From NCBI RefSeq assembly GCF_009712475.1, contig NZ_VCJO01000013.1, forward strand, positions 62,001 through 126,000: 64,000 nt of DNA, written 5' to 3'. Below, in pieces: positions 51,950 through 60,764 of the stretch (positions within the stretch are counted from its first letter, which is position 1; each line of letters starts with the position of its first letter). The stretch is from Micromonospora sp. CP22 (lineage in GTDB: Bacteria; Actinomycetota; Actinomycetes; Mycobacteriales; Micromonosporaceae). The notes beneath the pieces were generated by a model. It saw nothing but the letters and a program-made list of their open reading frames with translations, was not told where the DNA came from and ran no database searches. The translations under genes and the position numbers were made by a program.

Positions 51950-54900
51950 TCACACGCGACGAACGGCGACCGTCACCGGCACACCCTCACCGACCTCACC
52001 GGCGAAGCCGTCGACCCCCTCGGCGAAGTCGACGCTGTCGGCCAGCACCTCCCGGGCCACGAAGTCGCGGTACCCGGCCACCGCCGCCCGCACCTCGTCC
52101 GGGCCCGACGCCGTCACCGTGATCCGGTCGGAGACGTCGAGGCCGGCGTCCCGGCGCGCCTGCTGCACCACGCGGACGAAGTCACGGGCCAGCCCTTCCG
52201 CGGCGAGTTCGGCGGTGACCTCGGTGTCCAGCACCACCACCCCCTCACCGCCGGGCAACGGCGCCGAGTGTTCGGCGTCGGCGGCGACCAGTTTCAGCTC
52301 GTACTCGCCCTCGGCGAGGGTGACCCCGGCGGCCACCGGAGCGCCGTCGCGCAGCTCCCACTCCCCCGCCTTGACCGCCTTGATCACCTGCTGCACCTGC
52401 TTGCCGACCCGGGGGCCCAGCGCGCGCGGCACCACCGTCAAGACCTGCTGGCAGTACGCCGACACCTCGTCGGTGAACACCACCTCCTTGACGTTGACCT
52501 CGTCGGCGACCAGGTCGGCGAAGGGCCGCAGCTGCTCGGCCGCCGGGCTGGCCACGGTCAGCTTCGACAGCGGCAGTCGCACCCGCAGCCCCTTGGCCTT
52601 GCGCAGCGACAACGCCGCGGAGGCGACCGCCCGCACCGCGTCCATCGCGGCGACCAGCTCGTGGTCGGCCGGGAACTCCTCGGCCACCGGCCAGTCGGTC
52701 AGGTGCACCGACCGCTCGCCGGTCAGGCCACGCCAGATCTCCTCCGCGGCCAGCGGCGCCAGCGGCGCCACCACCCGACAGAGCGTCTCCAACACGGTCC
52801 ACAGCGTGTCGAACGCGTCCGCGTCGCCCGCCCAGAAGCGGTCCCGTGAACGGCGCACGTACCAGTTGGTCAACGCGTCCAGGTAGGACCGGACGGTGGC
52901 GCAGGCACCCGAGATGTCGTACGCGTCCATCTGCGTGCCGACCGTCGACACCAGCTCGTTCGTCTTCGCCAGGACGTACCGGTCGAGCAGGTGCATCGAG
53001 TCGGTCCGCCGCCGCGCCGTGTACGAATCGGCGTTGGCGTAGAGCGAGAAGAAGTACCAGACGTTCCACAGCGGCAGCAGCACCTGCCGGACGGCGTCGC
53101 GCACGCTCGCCTCGGTGACCGGCATGTCCCCGCCGCGCATCACCGGCGAGGACATCAACATCCAGCGCATGGCGTCCGACCCGTACGAGTCGAAGACGTG
53201 GTAGACGTCCGGGTAGTTACGCAGGCTCTTGGACATCTTGCGTCCGTCGGAGCCGAGCAGGATGCCGTGGCTGAGGCAGTTGCGGAACGCCGGTCGGTCG
53301 AACAACGCGGTGGCCAGCACGTGCATGGTGTAGAACCAGCCCCGGGTCTGCCCGATGTACTCGACGATGAAGTCGCCCGGGTAGTGGTGCTCGAACCAGT
53401 CGCGGTTCTCGAACGGGTAGTGCACCTGGGCGAACGGCATCGAGCCGGACTCGAACCAACAGTCCAGCACCTCCGGCACCCGGCGCATCATCGACTTGCC
53501 GGTCGGGTCGTCCGGGTTGGGGCGGACCAGGTCGTCCACCGCCGGCCGGTGCAGGTCGGTCAGGCGTACGCCGAAGTCCCGCTCGAGGTCGGCCAGCGAG
53601 CCGTACACGTCGACGCGCGGGTAGTTCGGGTCGTCCGAGCGCCACACCGGGATCGGCGAACCCCAGAACCGGTTCCGACTGATCGACCAGTCCCGGGCGT
53701 TGGCCAGCCACTTGCCGAACGAGCCGTCCTTGATGTGCTCCGGCGTCCAGTTGATCTGCTGGTTCAGCTCGACCATCCGGTCCTTGAACCTGGTCACCGC
53801 GACGAACCACGACGACACCGCCTTGTAGACCAACGGGGTGTCGCAGCGCCAGCAGTGCGGGTACGCGTGGGTGTAGGTGTCCTGCTTGAGCACCACCCCC
53901 CGCTCCTTGAGCTGACGGATCACCGGCTTGTTGACGTCGAAGACCTGCTCACCCTCGAAGGGCGGCACCAGCGCGGTGAACCGGGTGTGGTCGTCGACGG
54001 TGACCACGGTCGGGATACCGGCCGCGTTGCAGACGTTCTGGTCGTCCTCACCGAAGGCGGGAGCCAGGTGCACGATCCCGGTGCCGTCCTCGGTGGTCAC
54101 GAACTCCGCCCCGAGCACCTGGTACGCGTTCGACCCGGCGTGGGCGACGAGGAAGTCGAACAGCGGGGTGTACCGCCGCCCCACCAGGTCGGCGCCACGC
54201 ACCGTGCCGACCTGCTCGTACCCCTCGAGTTCCTTGGCGTACGCCCCGAGCCGACCGGCGCCGACGACGTAGCGTTCGCCGTCGCGCTCCAGCACCGCGT
54301 ACTCGATATCCGGGCCGACGGCGAGCGCCAGGTTCGACGGCAGGGTCCACGGCGTGGTGGTCCACACCCCCAGCCGGACCGGTCCACGGACCAGTTCCGG
54401 CGCGGACTCGTCGGCGGTCAGCTCGAACCACACCGTCAACGTCGGGTCGTGCCGGTCCCGGTAGACGTCGTCCATCCGGGTCTCGGTGTTCGACAGTGGT
54501 GTCTCACACCGCCAGCAGTACGCCAGCACCCGGAAGCCCTCGTAGACCAACCCCTTGTCGTGCAGGGTCTTGAAGGCCCACATGACGCTTTCCATGTAGT
54601 CCAGGTCGAGGGTCTTGTAGTCGTTGGCGAAGTCGACCCAGCGGGCCTGCCGGGTGACGTAACGCTCCCAGTCCTGGGTGAACTCCAGCACCGAGCTGCG
54701 GCACGCCTCGTTGAACCGGGCCACGCCGAGGTCGAGGATCTCCGCCTTGCTGGTGATGCCGAGCTGCTTCTCGGCGACCACCTCGGCGGGCAGGCCGTGG
54801 CAGTCCCACCCGAAGCGCCGTTCCACCCGTCGACCACGCATGGTCTGGTAACGCGGCACCACGTCCTTGACGTACCCGGTGAACAGGTGGCCGTAGTGGG

Positions 54901-55138
54901 GCAGGCCGTTGGCGAACGGTGGGCCGTCGTAGAAGACGTACTCGTTGTCGGCGGCTGCGCCGTCGGCAGCGGAGCCCGGCGCTGCTTCCGGTTGCCGGAC
55001 GGAGGCCGGCCGGGCCTCCACCGACGCCTCGAAGGTCTTGTCGGCCGTCCAGTGCTCCAGGACCCGGCGCTCGACCGCGGGCAGGTCCGGGCTCGCCGGT
55101 ACGCCGCCGGCAGTCGGGTCGTGCAACGGATAGGCCAT
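51950..55138 (-). CDS. ileS: Isoleucyl-tRNA synthetase (long, eukaryote-like type)
   Basis: 1062 aa class I synthetase charging tRNA-Ile. HIGH-type motif HYGH in FANGLPHYGHLFTG, editing (CP1) domain with TPWTLPSNLALAV, KMSKS in GRKMSKSLRNYPD, and the anticodon domain through FVRVVQQARRDAGLDVSDRI. The length and the absence of a visible C-terminal four-Cys zinc finger indicate the type 2 form, which in other bacteria is associated with low mupirocin sensitivity. ATG 55138 with SD gagga; the first ATG of the longer frame lies inside the T-box leader. Translation is predicted to be controlled by the T-box. Confidence 0.97.
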   Translation of the reverse strand: MAYPLHDPTAGGVPASPDLPAVERRVLEHWTADKTFEASVEARPASVRQPEAAPGSAADGAAADNEYVFYDGPPFANGLPHYGHLFTGYVKDVVPRYQTMRGRRVERRFGWDCHGLPAEVVAEKQLGITSKAEILDLGVARFNEACRSSVLEFTQDWERYVTRQARWVDFANDYKTLDLDYMESVMWAFKTLHDKGLVYEGFRVLAYCWRCETPLSNTETRMDDVYRDRHDPTLTVWFELTADESAPELVRGPVRLGVWTTTPWTLPSNLALAVGPDIEYAVLERDGERYVVGAGRLGAYAKELEGYEQVGTVRGADLVGRRYTPLFDFLVAHAGSNAYQVLGAEFVTTEDGTGIVHLAPAFGEDDQNVCNAAGIPTVVTVDDHTRFTALVPPFEGEQVFDVNKPVIRQLKERGVVLKQDTYTHAYPHCWRCDTPLVYKAVSSWFVAVTRFKDRMVELNQQINWTPEHIKDGSFGKWLANARDWSISRNRFWGSPIPVWRSDDPNYPRVDVYGSLADLERDFGVRLTDLHRPAVDDLVRPNPDDPTGKSMMRRVPEVLDCWFESGSMPFAQVHYPFENRDWFEHHYPGDFIVEYIGQTRGWFYTMHVLATALFDRPAFRNCLSHGILLGSDGRKMSKSLRNYPDVYHVFDSYGSDAMRWMLMSSPVMRGGDMPVTEASVRDAVRQVLLPLWNVWYFFSLYANADSYTARRRTDSMHLLDRYVLAKTNELVSTVGTQMDAYDISGACATVRSYLDALTNWYVRRSRDRFWAGDADAFDTLWTVLETLCRVVAPLAPLAAEEIWRGLTGERSVHLTDWPVAEEFPADHELVAAMDAVRAVASAALSLRKAKGLRVRLPLSKLTVASPAAEQLRPFADLVADEVNVKEVVFTDEVSAYCQQVLTVVPRALGPRVGKQVQQVIKAVKAGEWELRDGAPVAAGVTLAEGEYELKLVAADAEHSAPLPGGEGVVVLDTEVTAELAAEGLARDFVRVVQQARRDAGLDVSDRITVTASGPDEVRAAVAGYRDFVAREVLADSVDFAEGVDGFAGEVGEGVPVTVAVRRV

Positions 55139-55380
55139 CGGGGGTCGCTCTCCTCGCTGACGCTCACTGTCGTGTGGGTCTGCGAGGACGAGCGTCCGGT
55201 ACGCCGTCACCAGCGCCCCGGGGCCCGCGGTACCACCCCGCTTGGCGGTCGAGGGTCGACCACCCGCTCATTGGTCGGCGATAACGGGCCGTCCCGTCCG
55301 GTTCTACTGAGCCGGTCACCCGGCCGTTCTTCCGGAAGCTCCCCGGTGATAGCCGGATCATCGCCCGCCCATGATACCCA
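55139..55380 (-). promoter_or_regulatory. T-box riboswitch (tRNA-Ile) in the ileS leader
   Basis: Minus-strand leader with the classic elements in order: Stem I specifier region ccggctATCaccgg, with an Ile codon ATC at 55350-55348; AGTAGAACC near 55305; and the T-box ggggTGGTaccgcggg, with UGGU at 55235-55232 able to pair with the ACCA end of uncharged tRNA-Ile. Downstream TCCTCGC (55188-55182) is exactly complementary to the SD region GCGAGGA (55157-55151), and no terminator with a U-tract is seen. The device therefore most likely controls translation initiation, as in actinobacterial ileS T-boxes. Confidence 0.93.
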
Positions 55381-55464
55381 CCCCACCTCCCATCCCTCCC
55401 GCCAATAACCCTCCCCCCGGCCCCACCCGGGACACGACGCATGACGGGCGTCACACGCCCCAGT

Positions 55465-55492
55465 TGTCACGCCCCGGATCGGGCCATCCGTC
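55465..55492 (+). promoter_or_regulatory. Candidate ECF41-type promoter
   Basis: TGTCAC at 55465-55470 and CGTC at 55489-55492, 18 bases apart, match the published ECF41 promoter pattern TGTCACA-N16/17-CGTC. It lies ~40 bases upstream of the carboxymuconolactone decarboxylase-like gene, which overlaps the ECF41 sigma gene, so it would make the pair self-regulated. Confidence 0.72.
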
Positions 55493-55531
55493 CAGGTGGT
55501 GTCGGTTCGAACTATCGGGAGGGTTGTTGTC

Positions 55532-55972
55532 ATGCAGCGGATGAACGCGGCCGAGGTGGCACCGGAGGCATTCGGGACCGTGCTGGGGCTGGAGAAGTAC
55601 GTCCGGGCCAACGTCGACCACACCGTGCTGGAGCTGGTGAAACTGCGCGCGTCGATGCTGAACGGCTGCACGTACTGCGTGGACATGCACAGCCGGGAGG
55701 CGATGGACGCCGGGGAGTCGAGCCGGCGGCTGTTCGCGGTGGCCGCCTGGCGGGAGGCACCTTTCTTCGACGAGCGGGAACGTGCCGCGCTCGCGTTGAC
55801 CGACGCGGTCACCCGGCTGGGCGAGCACGGGGTGCCCGACGACGTCTGGGACGCCGCGGCGAAGGTGTGGCCGGAGAAGGCCCTCGCGGACCTGGTTCTG
55901 GCGATTGCCACAATCAACGTGTGGAACCGGATCGCGGTGACCTTCCGCACCGAGTTGCCGACGGACGTGTGA
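55532..55972 (+). CDS. Carboxymuconolactone decarboxylase/AhpD-like protein, ECF41 partner
   Basis: 146 aa. AhpD-like fold with the redox motif CTYCVDMH (C-x-x-C-x3-H) in LNGCTYCVDMHSREAM, ahead of the helical ERERAALALTDAVTRL region. Members reduce hydroperoxides or act on lactones; here it is the conserved neighbour of ECF41 sigma factors, whose function is unknown. ATG 55532 with gggaggg upstream. Its stop overlaps the GTG of the sigma gene by 4 bases. Confidence 0.92.
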   Translation: MQRMNAAEVAPEAFGTVLGLEKYVRANVDHTVLELVKLRASMLNGCTYCVDMHSREAMDAGESSRRLFAVAAWREAPFFDERERAALALTDAVTRLGEHGVPDDVWDAAAKVWPEKALADLVLAIATINVWNRIAVTFRTELPTDV

Positions 55973-56847
55973 GCCCGCTGGACGCGGCGGAGGCGGCCGG
56001 TGCGCTCGACGCGCACCGGCCGATGCTGCTCGGGCTGGCCTACCGTCTACTGGGTAGCCGCCACGACGCCGAGGACGTCCTCCAGGAGGCGTACCTGCGC
56101 TGGTTGCGAGTCGACCGCGCCGAGGTGAGCGAACCGCGTCGCTACCTGTCCCGGGTGGTGACCCACCTGTCGATGGACCGGCTGCGGGCCCGGCAGGCCA
56201 CCCGCGAGACGTACGTCGGGTCGTGGTTGCCGGAGCCGGTGCCGACCTCGCCGTCGCCGTTCGGGCCGCTGGAGCGGGCCGAGTTGCGCGACTCCCTGTC
56301 CACCGCACTGCTGCACCTGCTGGAGCGGCTCACCCCGCCGGAGCGTGCCGTCTACGTGCTGCACACCGCCTTCGAGCTGCCCTACGCCGAGATCGCCGAG
56401 TTGCTGGACCGCTCCGCCGAGGACTGCCGCCAGTTGCACCACCGGGCGAGCCTGCGGATCGGGCGCGACCAGCGCCGCTTCACCGTCGACCGGGCGGAGC
56501 GACAGCGACTGCTGGACGCGTTCGTCGCCGCTGTCGACGACGGCGACCTGGCCGCGCTGACCGACCTGGTGGCCACGGACGCGACCACGTGGAGCGACGG
56601 CGGCGGCCGGGTGCGGGCCGCCCGCAACCCGGTCAGCGGCGCCGACCGGGTCGCCCGGTTCCTGCTGGGCATCCGGGCGAAGGGCTGGCCGTTCACCGTG
56701 CGGCGCACGGAACTCAACGGCCAGCCGGCCGCCGTGTTCAGCACAGCGGCCGGTGACGCGTACGCGGTGACGCTCGGCACGGCCGCCGGTCGGATCACCG
56801 ACATCTTCCTGGTGGCCAACCCGGACAAGCTGCCCTGGGCGAGCTGA
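55969..56847 (+). CDS. sigJ: ECF sigma factor of the ECF41 group (SigJ-like) with SnoaL-like C-terminal domain
   Basis: 292 aa. Region 2 (~1-80): HRPMLLGLAYRLLGSRHDAEDVLQEAYLRW and SRVVTHLSMDRLRARQ. Region 4 (~105-165): LTPPERAVYVLHTAFELPYAEIAELLDRS. C-terminal SnoaL-like regulatory domain (~175-292) with WSDGGGRVRAARNPVSGADRV and the ECF41 signature NPDKL at 284-288. In ECF41 the C-terminal extension replaces a separate anti-sigma factor. GTG 55969 overlaps the partner gene. Confidence 0.95.
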   Translation: MSPLDAAEAAGALDAHRPMLLGLAYRLLGSRHDAEDVLQEAYLRWLRVDRAEVSEPRRYLSRVVTHLSMDRLRARQATRETYVGSWLPEPVPTSPSPFGPLERAELRDSLSTALLHLLERLTPPERAVYVLHTAFELPYAEIAELLDRSAEDCRQLHHRASLRIGRDQRRFTVDRAERQRLLDAFVAAVDDGDLAALTDLVATDATTWSDGGGRVRAARNPVSGADRVARFLLGIRAKGWPFTVRRTELNGQPAAVFSTAAGDAYAVTLGTAAGRITDIFLVANPDKLPWAS

Positions 56848-56862
56848 GCCGAGCGGGCCGGC

Positions 56863-57288
56863 TCAGTCCAGCTCGGGGAACCAGAGTGCCAGCTCGCGCT
56901 TGGCGCTGTCGGCCGAGTCGGAGGCGTGCACGAGGTTCTCCCGGTTGGACAGGGAGAGGTCGCCACGGATGGTCCCGGCCGCGGCCTTACGCCCGTCGGT
57001 GGCACCGATCAGGCCCCGCACCACGTTGATGACATCGTCGCCGGAGAGCACGAGCGCGACCAGCGGCCCTCCGGTCATGAACGCCTTCAGCGGCGGGTAG
57101 AACGCCTTGTCGACGTGCTCGGCGTAGTGCTCGTCGGCCAGCGCGTCGTCCATGGTCCGGGTCGCCATAGCGTCGAGCCGCAGCCCCTTACGCTCGAACC
57201 GGGAGATGATCTCGCCCACCAGCCCTCGGCGGACCGCGTCGGGCTTGATCAGGACGAGCGTACGCTCATCCGGGCTGCTGCTGGACAC
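56863..57288 (-). CDS. ndk: Nucleoside diphosphate kinase
   Basis: 141 aa. TLVLIKPDAVRRGLVGEII at the N-terminus, phosphohistidine His121 in ENLVHASDSADSAKREL (HASD replaces the common HGSD), and RGLIGATDGRKAAAGTIRGDL. Balances NTP pools. GTG 57288 with gagg SD gives the normal length. Convergent with the sigma gene; divergent from the VOC membrane gene. Confidence 0.97.
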   Translation of the reverse strand: MSSSSPDERTLVLIKPDAVRRGLVGEIISRFERKGLRLDAMATRTMDDALADEHYAEHVDKAFYPPLKAFMTGGPLVALVLSGDDVINVVRGLIGATDGRKAAAGTIRGDLSLSNRENLVHASDSADSAKRELALWFPELD

Positions 57289-57429
57289 GCTGGGTTCCTC
57301 CTCAGAGCGGAAGCCGGTCGGGCTGGGTACGGTCAGCCTAGCGACCCGGACCCGGCACCGGCGCGGTGGTCGGCCTTCCCCCGGCCCCCGATCCGGCCTA
57401 GCCTGGCCCTGACCCCCGGGAGGTCCACT

Positions 57430-58896
57430 GTGGCGAATGGTGGCGGCAACCGACCCATCGCACCGGTACGCAAGCTGATCGCCGCGGTGTTGGGCACCGT
57501 GGCCACCTTCGTGATCCTCTTCGGCCTCGGCATGACCAGCTGGGCCATCGTCGCGCTCGGTGTCGCCCTGCTCGCCCTGGCGATCGCGCTGGCGACCGTC
57601 CGCGCCGGTGGCCGCACCTGGGTGGTCGGCGTTGGCCACGTGCACAGCGCCTCCGAGCCACCGACCCAGTACGCCTTCGGTCGCTGCGAACTTCAGCTGG
57701 TGATCGACGCTCCCGGGCTGCCACCGCGCTCGAAGAAGATCATCGAGCCACGGGTTCCGGTGTCGAAATGGCCGTCGCTGGGCCAGACCCTGCCGATCCG
57801 GGTGGCGTTGGACGACCCGCGACACGTCCGGGTGCTCTGGGACGAGGTGCTCACCCACACCGAGGCCGGCAACACCGCCGACCTGCCTCCCGAGTTCGCC
57901 ACGGTGCCACCGGACGAGGTGCTGATCGGCCAGGAGGCGCCCCCGTGGGCCGACCGGGCGCCGGAGGACGACTTCCGCGACCCGCTGGGCGAGGTGTCCG
58001 ACGGCTCGCTGGGCGCGTCGTCCGACGGCCCGGCGCACGATCCGGTGGCCGAGCCAGTGGAGCATCACGAGACGGTGCGGGTACGCCAGCGCCCGGCCAA
58101 ACCGGTCGTGCTGGAGGGCACCGTGGTGGAACGCTCCGACGAGCAACGGCTGCCCCGCCGCGCCACGCCCGCCCCACGGATGCCGGCCGAGGAGCAGTTC
58201 CCCGACGAGGGATTCGCCACCGCCGCCGCAGACGAACCCACGACCCTCGACCCGGGCGGCGCGGGGCGCGGAGACCGGACGGCCGATCCGGCACCCGAGC
58301 AGCCACCGGCCCACCCGGCGGATCCCGTCGACCCGCTCGATCTACCGCTCGACGACCCGGAACCAGCACCGAACGCCACCGACCGGGTGACCGCCACCGG
58401 CCAGCCGAAGACCAGGGTCGGTCACCCCCCACCGGCGGGCGAGCGGGCGGCGGCGGTCGACCCGGGGGAACTGGACGAGGCGATCTTCGGGTACGACCTG
58501 GACGCCGCCGACCCCACGGCCCCGATCAGCGGAGTCGGCATCACCCTGCTGGTGACCGAGCTGTCCCGCTCGCTGGAGTTCTACCGGGACCGGCTCGGCT
58601 TCACCGAGGTCGACCGGGGTGCCGCCAACGCCGTGCTCTCCTCGGGGACGACCCGCCTGGTGCTCCGCGAGGTGACCGGGGCTCAACCGATCAACCGTCG
58701 GCTGGTCCACGTCAACCTCGACGTGGACGACATCCAGTCGGCGTACGAACGGCTACGCGAGACCGGCGTCCGGTTCACCTACGCTCCCCGGGTGGTCAAC
58801 CGGGGCAGCAAGCTGGAGGTGTGGGCGGCGGCGTTCCGCGACCCCGACGGGCACGGCATCGCACTGACCCAGTGGCGGGAACTCGCGGAGGCGTGA
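57430..58896 (+). CDS. Membrane-anchored protein with C-terminal VOC (glyoxalase-fold) domain
   Basis: 488 aa. Two adjacent hydrophobic segments (LIAAVLGTVATFVILFGLGM and IVALGVALLALAIALATV, ~13-55), a short beta-rich domain (~65-140; RTWVVGVGHVHSA, RCELQLVIDAPGLP), and a long acidic Pro/Asp-rich linker (~150-355). A C-terminal VOC module (~370-485) follows: ITLLVTELSRSLEFYRDRLGF, LVHVNLDVDDIQSAYERL, FRDPDGHGIALTQW. Metal ligands are not clear. GTG 57430 with SD ggaggt. The fusion of a membrane domain to a VOC domain is unusual; function unknown. Confidence 0.82.
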   Translation: MANGGGNRPIAPVRKLIAAVLGTVATFVILFGLGMTSWAIVALGVALLALAIALATVRAGGRTWVVGVGHVHSASEPPTQYAFGRCELQLVIDAPGLPPRSKKIIEPRVPVSKWPSLGQTLPIRVALDDPRHVRVLWDEVLTHTEAGNTADLPPEFATVPPDEVLIGQEAPPWADRAPEDDFRDPLGEVSDGSLGASSDGPAHDPVAEPVEHHETVRVRQRPAKPVVLEGTVVERSDEQRLPRRATPAPRMPAEEQFPDEGFATAAADEPTTLDPGGAGRGDRTADPAPEQPPAHPADPVDPLDLPLDDPEPAPNATDRVTATGQPKTRVGHPPPAGERAAAVDPGELDEAIFGYDLDAADPTAPISGVGITLLVTELSRSLEFYRDRLGFTEVDRGAANAVLSSGTTRLVLREVTGAQPINRRLVHVNLDVDDIQSAYERLRETGVRFTYAPRVVNRGSKLEVWAAAFRDPDGHGIALTQWRELAEA

Positions 58897-58947
58897 CCCG
58901 GCCGTCGGGGCGGCTCACGCCTCCGACCGCCGGCGACGGCGACCGGA

Positions 58948-59313
58948 TCAGCCCAGGATCACCCGGCGCACGTGCAGCGCGTACGCCCACACCAGCGCGA
59001 ACATCACGCCCAGCACGAACAGCGACCAGTGCAGCAGACCGGACAGGAGCAGCAGTCCCTGCAACACGGTGCCCGCGTGCCAGGCCCACGGCCGACGCAT
59101 CATGCCGGCCAGCCCGGCGGCGGCCACCGCCAGTGCCACGACCACGGCGATGACCGCGCCACCGAGATCGCCGTCGACCGCCCGGATCGGCTGGATCGCC
59201 AACAGCAGCACCAACGCCTCCAACGCGAGCGCCGCCGCGCCGAGCCCGCGTACCGCCCGCTGCGGGTTACGCAGACCGGACCGGCGCGGCTGACCGTCGC
59301 CGCCCCCGGTCAT
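58948..59313 (-). CDS. DUF4233 domain membrane protein
   Basis: 121 aa with four hydrophobic segments after a basic N-terminus (GLRNPQRAVRGLGAAALALEALVLLLAI). P-I-R-A-V-D-G-D-L-G-G and MRRPWAWHAGTVLQGLLLLSGLLHWSLFVLG are the conserved DUF4233 features. Function unknown. The start overlaps the folC stop by 4 bases; folC-DUF4233 is a conserved actinobacterial pair between valS and ndk. Confidence 0.9.
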   Translation of the reverse strand: MTGGGDGQPRRSGLRNPQRAVRGLGAAALALEALVLLLAIQPIRAVDGDLGGAVIAVVVALAVAAAGLAGMMRRPWAWHAGTVLQGLLLLSGLLHWSLFVLGVMFALVWAYALHVRRVILG

Positions 59314-60764
59314 CGTTTCAGCAGCCGACGCGCGTCGGCCACCGTCACCACGGAGCCGGTGATGAGCACGCCGACGCCGGCCAGCTCGCCCGGCACGTCC
59401 TCCTCGGCCAACGCCACCGCCGCCTCGATGGCGTCCGGCATCTCCTCGGCGACCTCGACCCGCTCCGGGTCGAACACCTCCGCGGCCAGCGCGGCCAGTT
59501 CCTTGACCGGCAGGGCACGGGGTGAGCTGTTCCGGGTCACCACCACCTGGTCGACCACCGGCTCCAGCAGCTCCAGCATGCTGGCGGCGTCCTTGTCGGT
59601 CAGCGTGCCGATGACGGCGACCAGTTTGCTGAACGCGAACTCCTCCTGCAGTGCGGCGACCGTGGCCGCCATGCCCTGCGGGTTGTGCGCGCCGTCGAGC
59701 AGGATCGTCGGCGCGGTACGCACCCGCTCCAGCCGACCGGGAGAGCTGGCGGTGGCGAAACCTTCCCGTACCGCCTCCACATCGAGCTGACGGCGGGCAC
59801 CCGCGCCGAGGAACGCCTCGACCGCCGCCAGCGCCACCGCCGCGTTCTGCGCCTGGTGGGCGCCGTGCAACGGGACGAAGACCTCCTCGTACACGCCACC
59901 CAGTCCTTGCAGGGTGAGCACCTGGCCGCCGACCGCGACGGCCCGGCGCAGTACGCCGAACTCCGAGCCCTCCCGGGCCACGGTCGCGCCCACCTCCGCG
60001 CAGCGTTGCAGGATCGGCCGGGCCGCCTCCTCCTCCTGCGCGGCGCAGATGACCGTCGCACCCGGGTGGATGATGCCGGACTTGGCGACCGCGATGTCCT
60101 GGAGCGTGTCACCGAGCCACTCGGTGTGGTCGAGCCCGATCGGGGTCAGTACGCACACCCCCGCCTGGATGACGTTGGTGGCGTCCTCGGCACCACCGAG
60201 ACCCACCTCGACCACGGCCACGTCGACCGGAGCGTCGGCGAAGGTGGCGAAGGCCAGTGCCGTGGTCATGTCGAAGTAGGTCAGCGGCTCGGCCGAGCGG
60301 GTGTCCACCAACTCGGCCAGCGGCTTCACCTCCTGGTACACGCCGGTGAACCGAGCCTCGTCCACCGGCTCGCCATCCAGGCTGATGCGCTCCCGCACCG
60401 TCTCCAGATGCGGGCTGGTGTACCGCCCGGTGTGCAACCCGAAGGCCCGCAACAGCGAGTCGATCATCCGGGCGGTGGACGTCTTGCCGTTGGTGCCGGT
60501 CAGGTGGATCGACGGGTACGCCCGCTGCGGGCTGCCCAGCAGGTCCAGCAGGGACGAGATCCGGTCCAGTTCGAAGACCATCCGGGTGAAACCACGCCCG
60601 GCCAGCTCCGCCTCCACCTCCGCGAAGGCGGAGCGTTCGGCCCGGCCGGTCCGCTCACGGCGGTCCGCGCCCGCACCGGTACGGGGTCGGTCGGTCGGTT
60701 CGCTGGATCCGGTACCCGCCCGCTCGGCAGGGACGCGGTCAGCGCGGTCAACAGGGTCGGTCAC
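59310..60764 (-). CDS. folC: Folylpolyglutamate synthase / dihydrofolate synthase
   Basis: 484 aa Mur-ligase-like enzyme adding L-Glu to dihydropteroate and folates. P-loop GTNGKTSTARMID, YTSPHLETVRERI, VEVGLGGAEDATN, and the second-domain ILLDGAHNPQGM are intact. The first ~45 residues are a charged, non-conserved extension (DRADRVPAERAGTG...). GTG 60764 overlaps the valS stop (GTGA). valS-folC coupling is common in actinobacteria. Confidence 0.96.
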   Translation of the reverse strand: MTDPVDRADRVPAERAGTGSSEPTDRPRTGAGADRRERTGRAERSAFAEVEAELAGRGFTRMVFELDRISSLLDLLGSPQRAYPSIHLTGTNGKTSTARMIDSLLRAFGLHTGRYTSPHLETVRERISLDGEPVDEARFTGVYQEVKPLAELVDTRSAEPLTYFDMTTALAFATFADAPVDVAVVEVGLGGAEDATNVIQAGVCVLTPIGLDHTEWLGDTLQDIAVAKSGIIHPGATVICAAQEEEAARPILQRCAEVGATVAREGSEFGVLRRAVAVGGQVLTLQGLGGVYEEVFVPLHGAHQAQNAAVALAAVEAFLGAGARRQLDVEAVREGFATASSPGRLERVRTAPTILLDGAHNPQGMAATVAALQEEFAFSKLVAVIGTLTDKDAASMLELLEPVVDQVVVTRNSSPRALPVKELAALAAEVFDPERVEVAEEMPDAIEAAVALAEEDVPGELAGVGVLITGSVVTVADARRLLKR

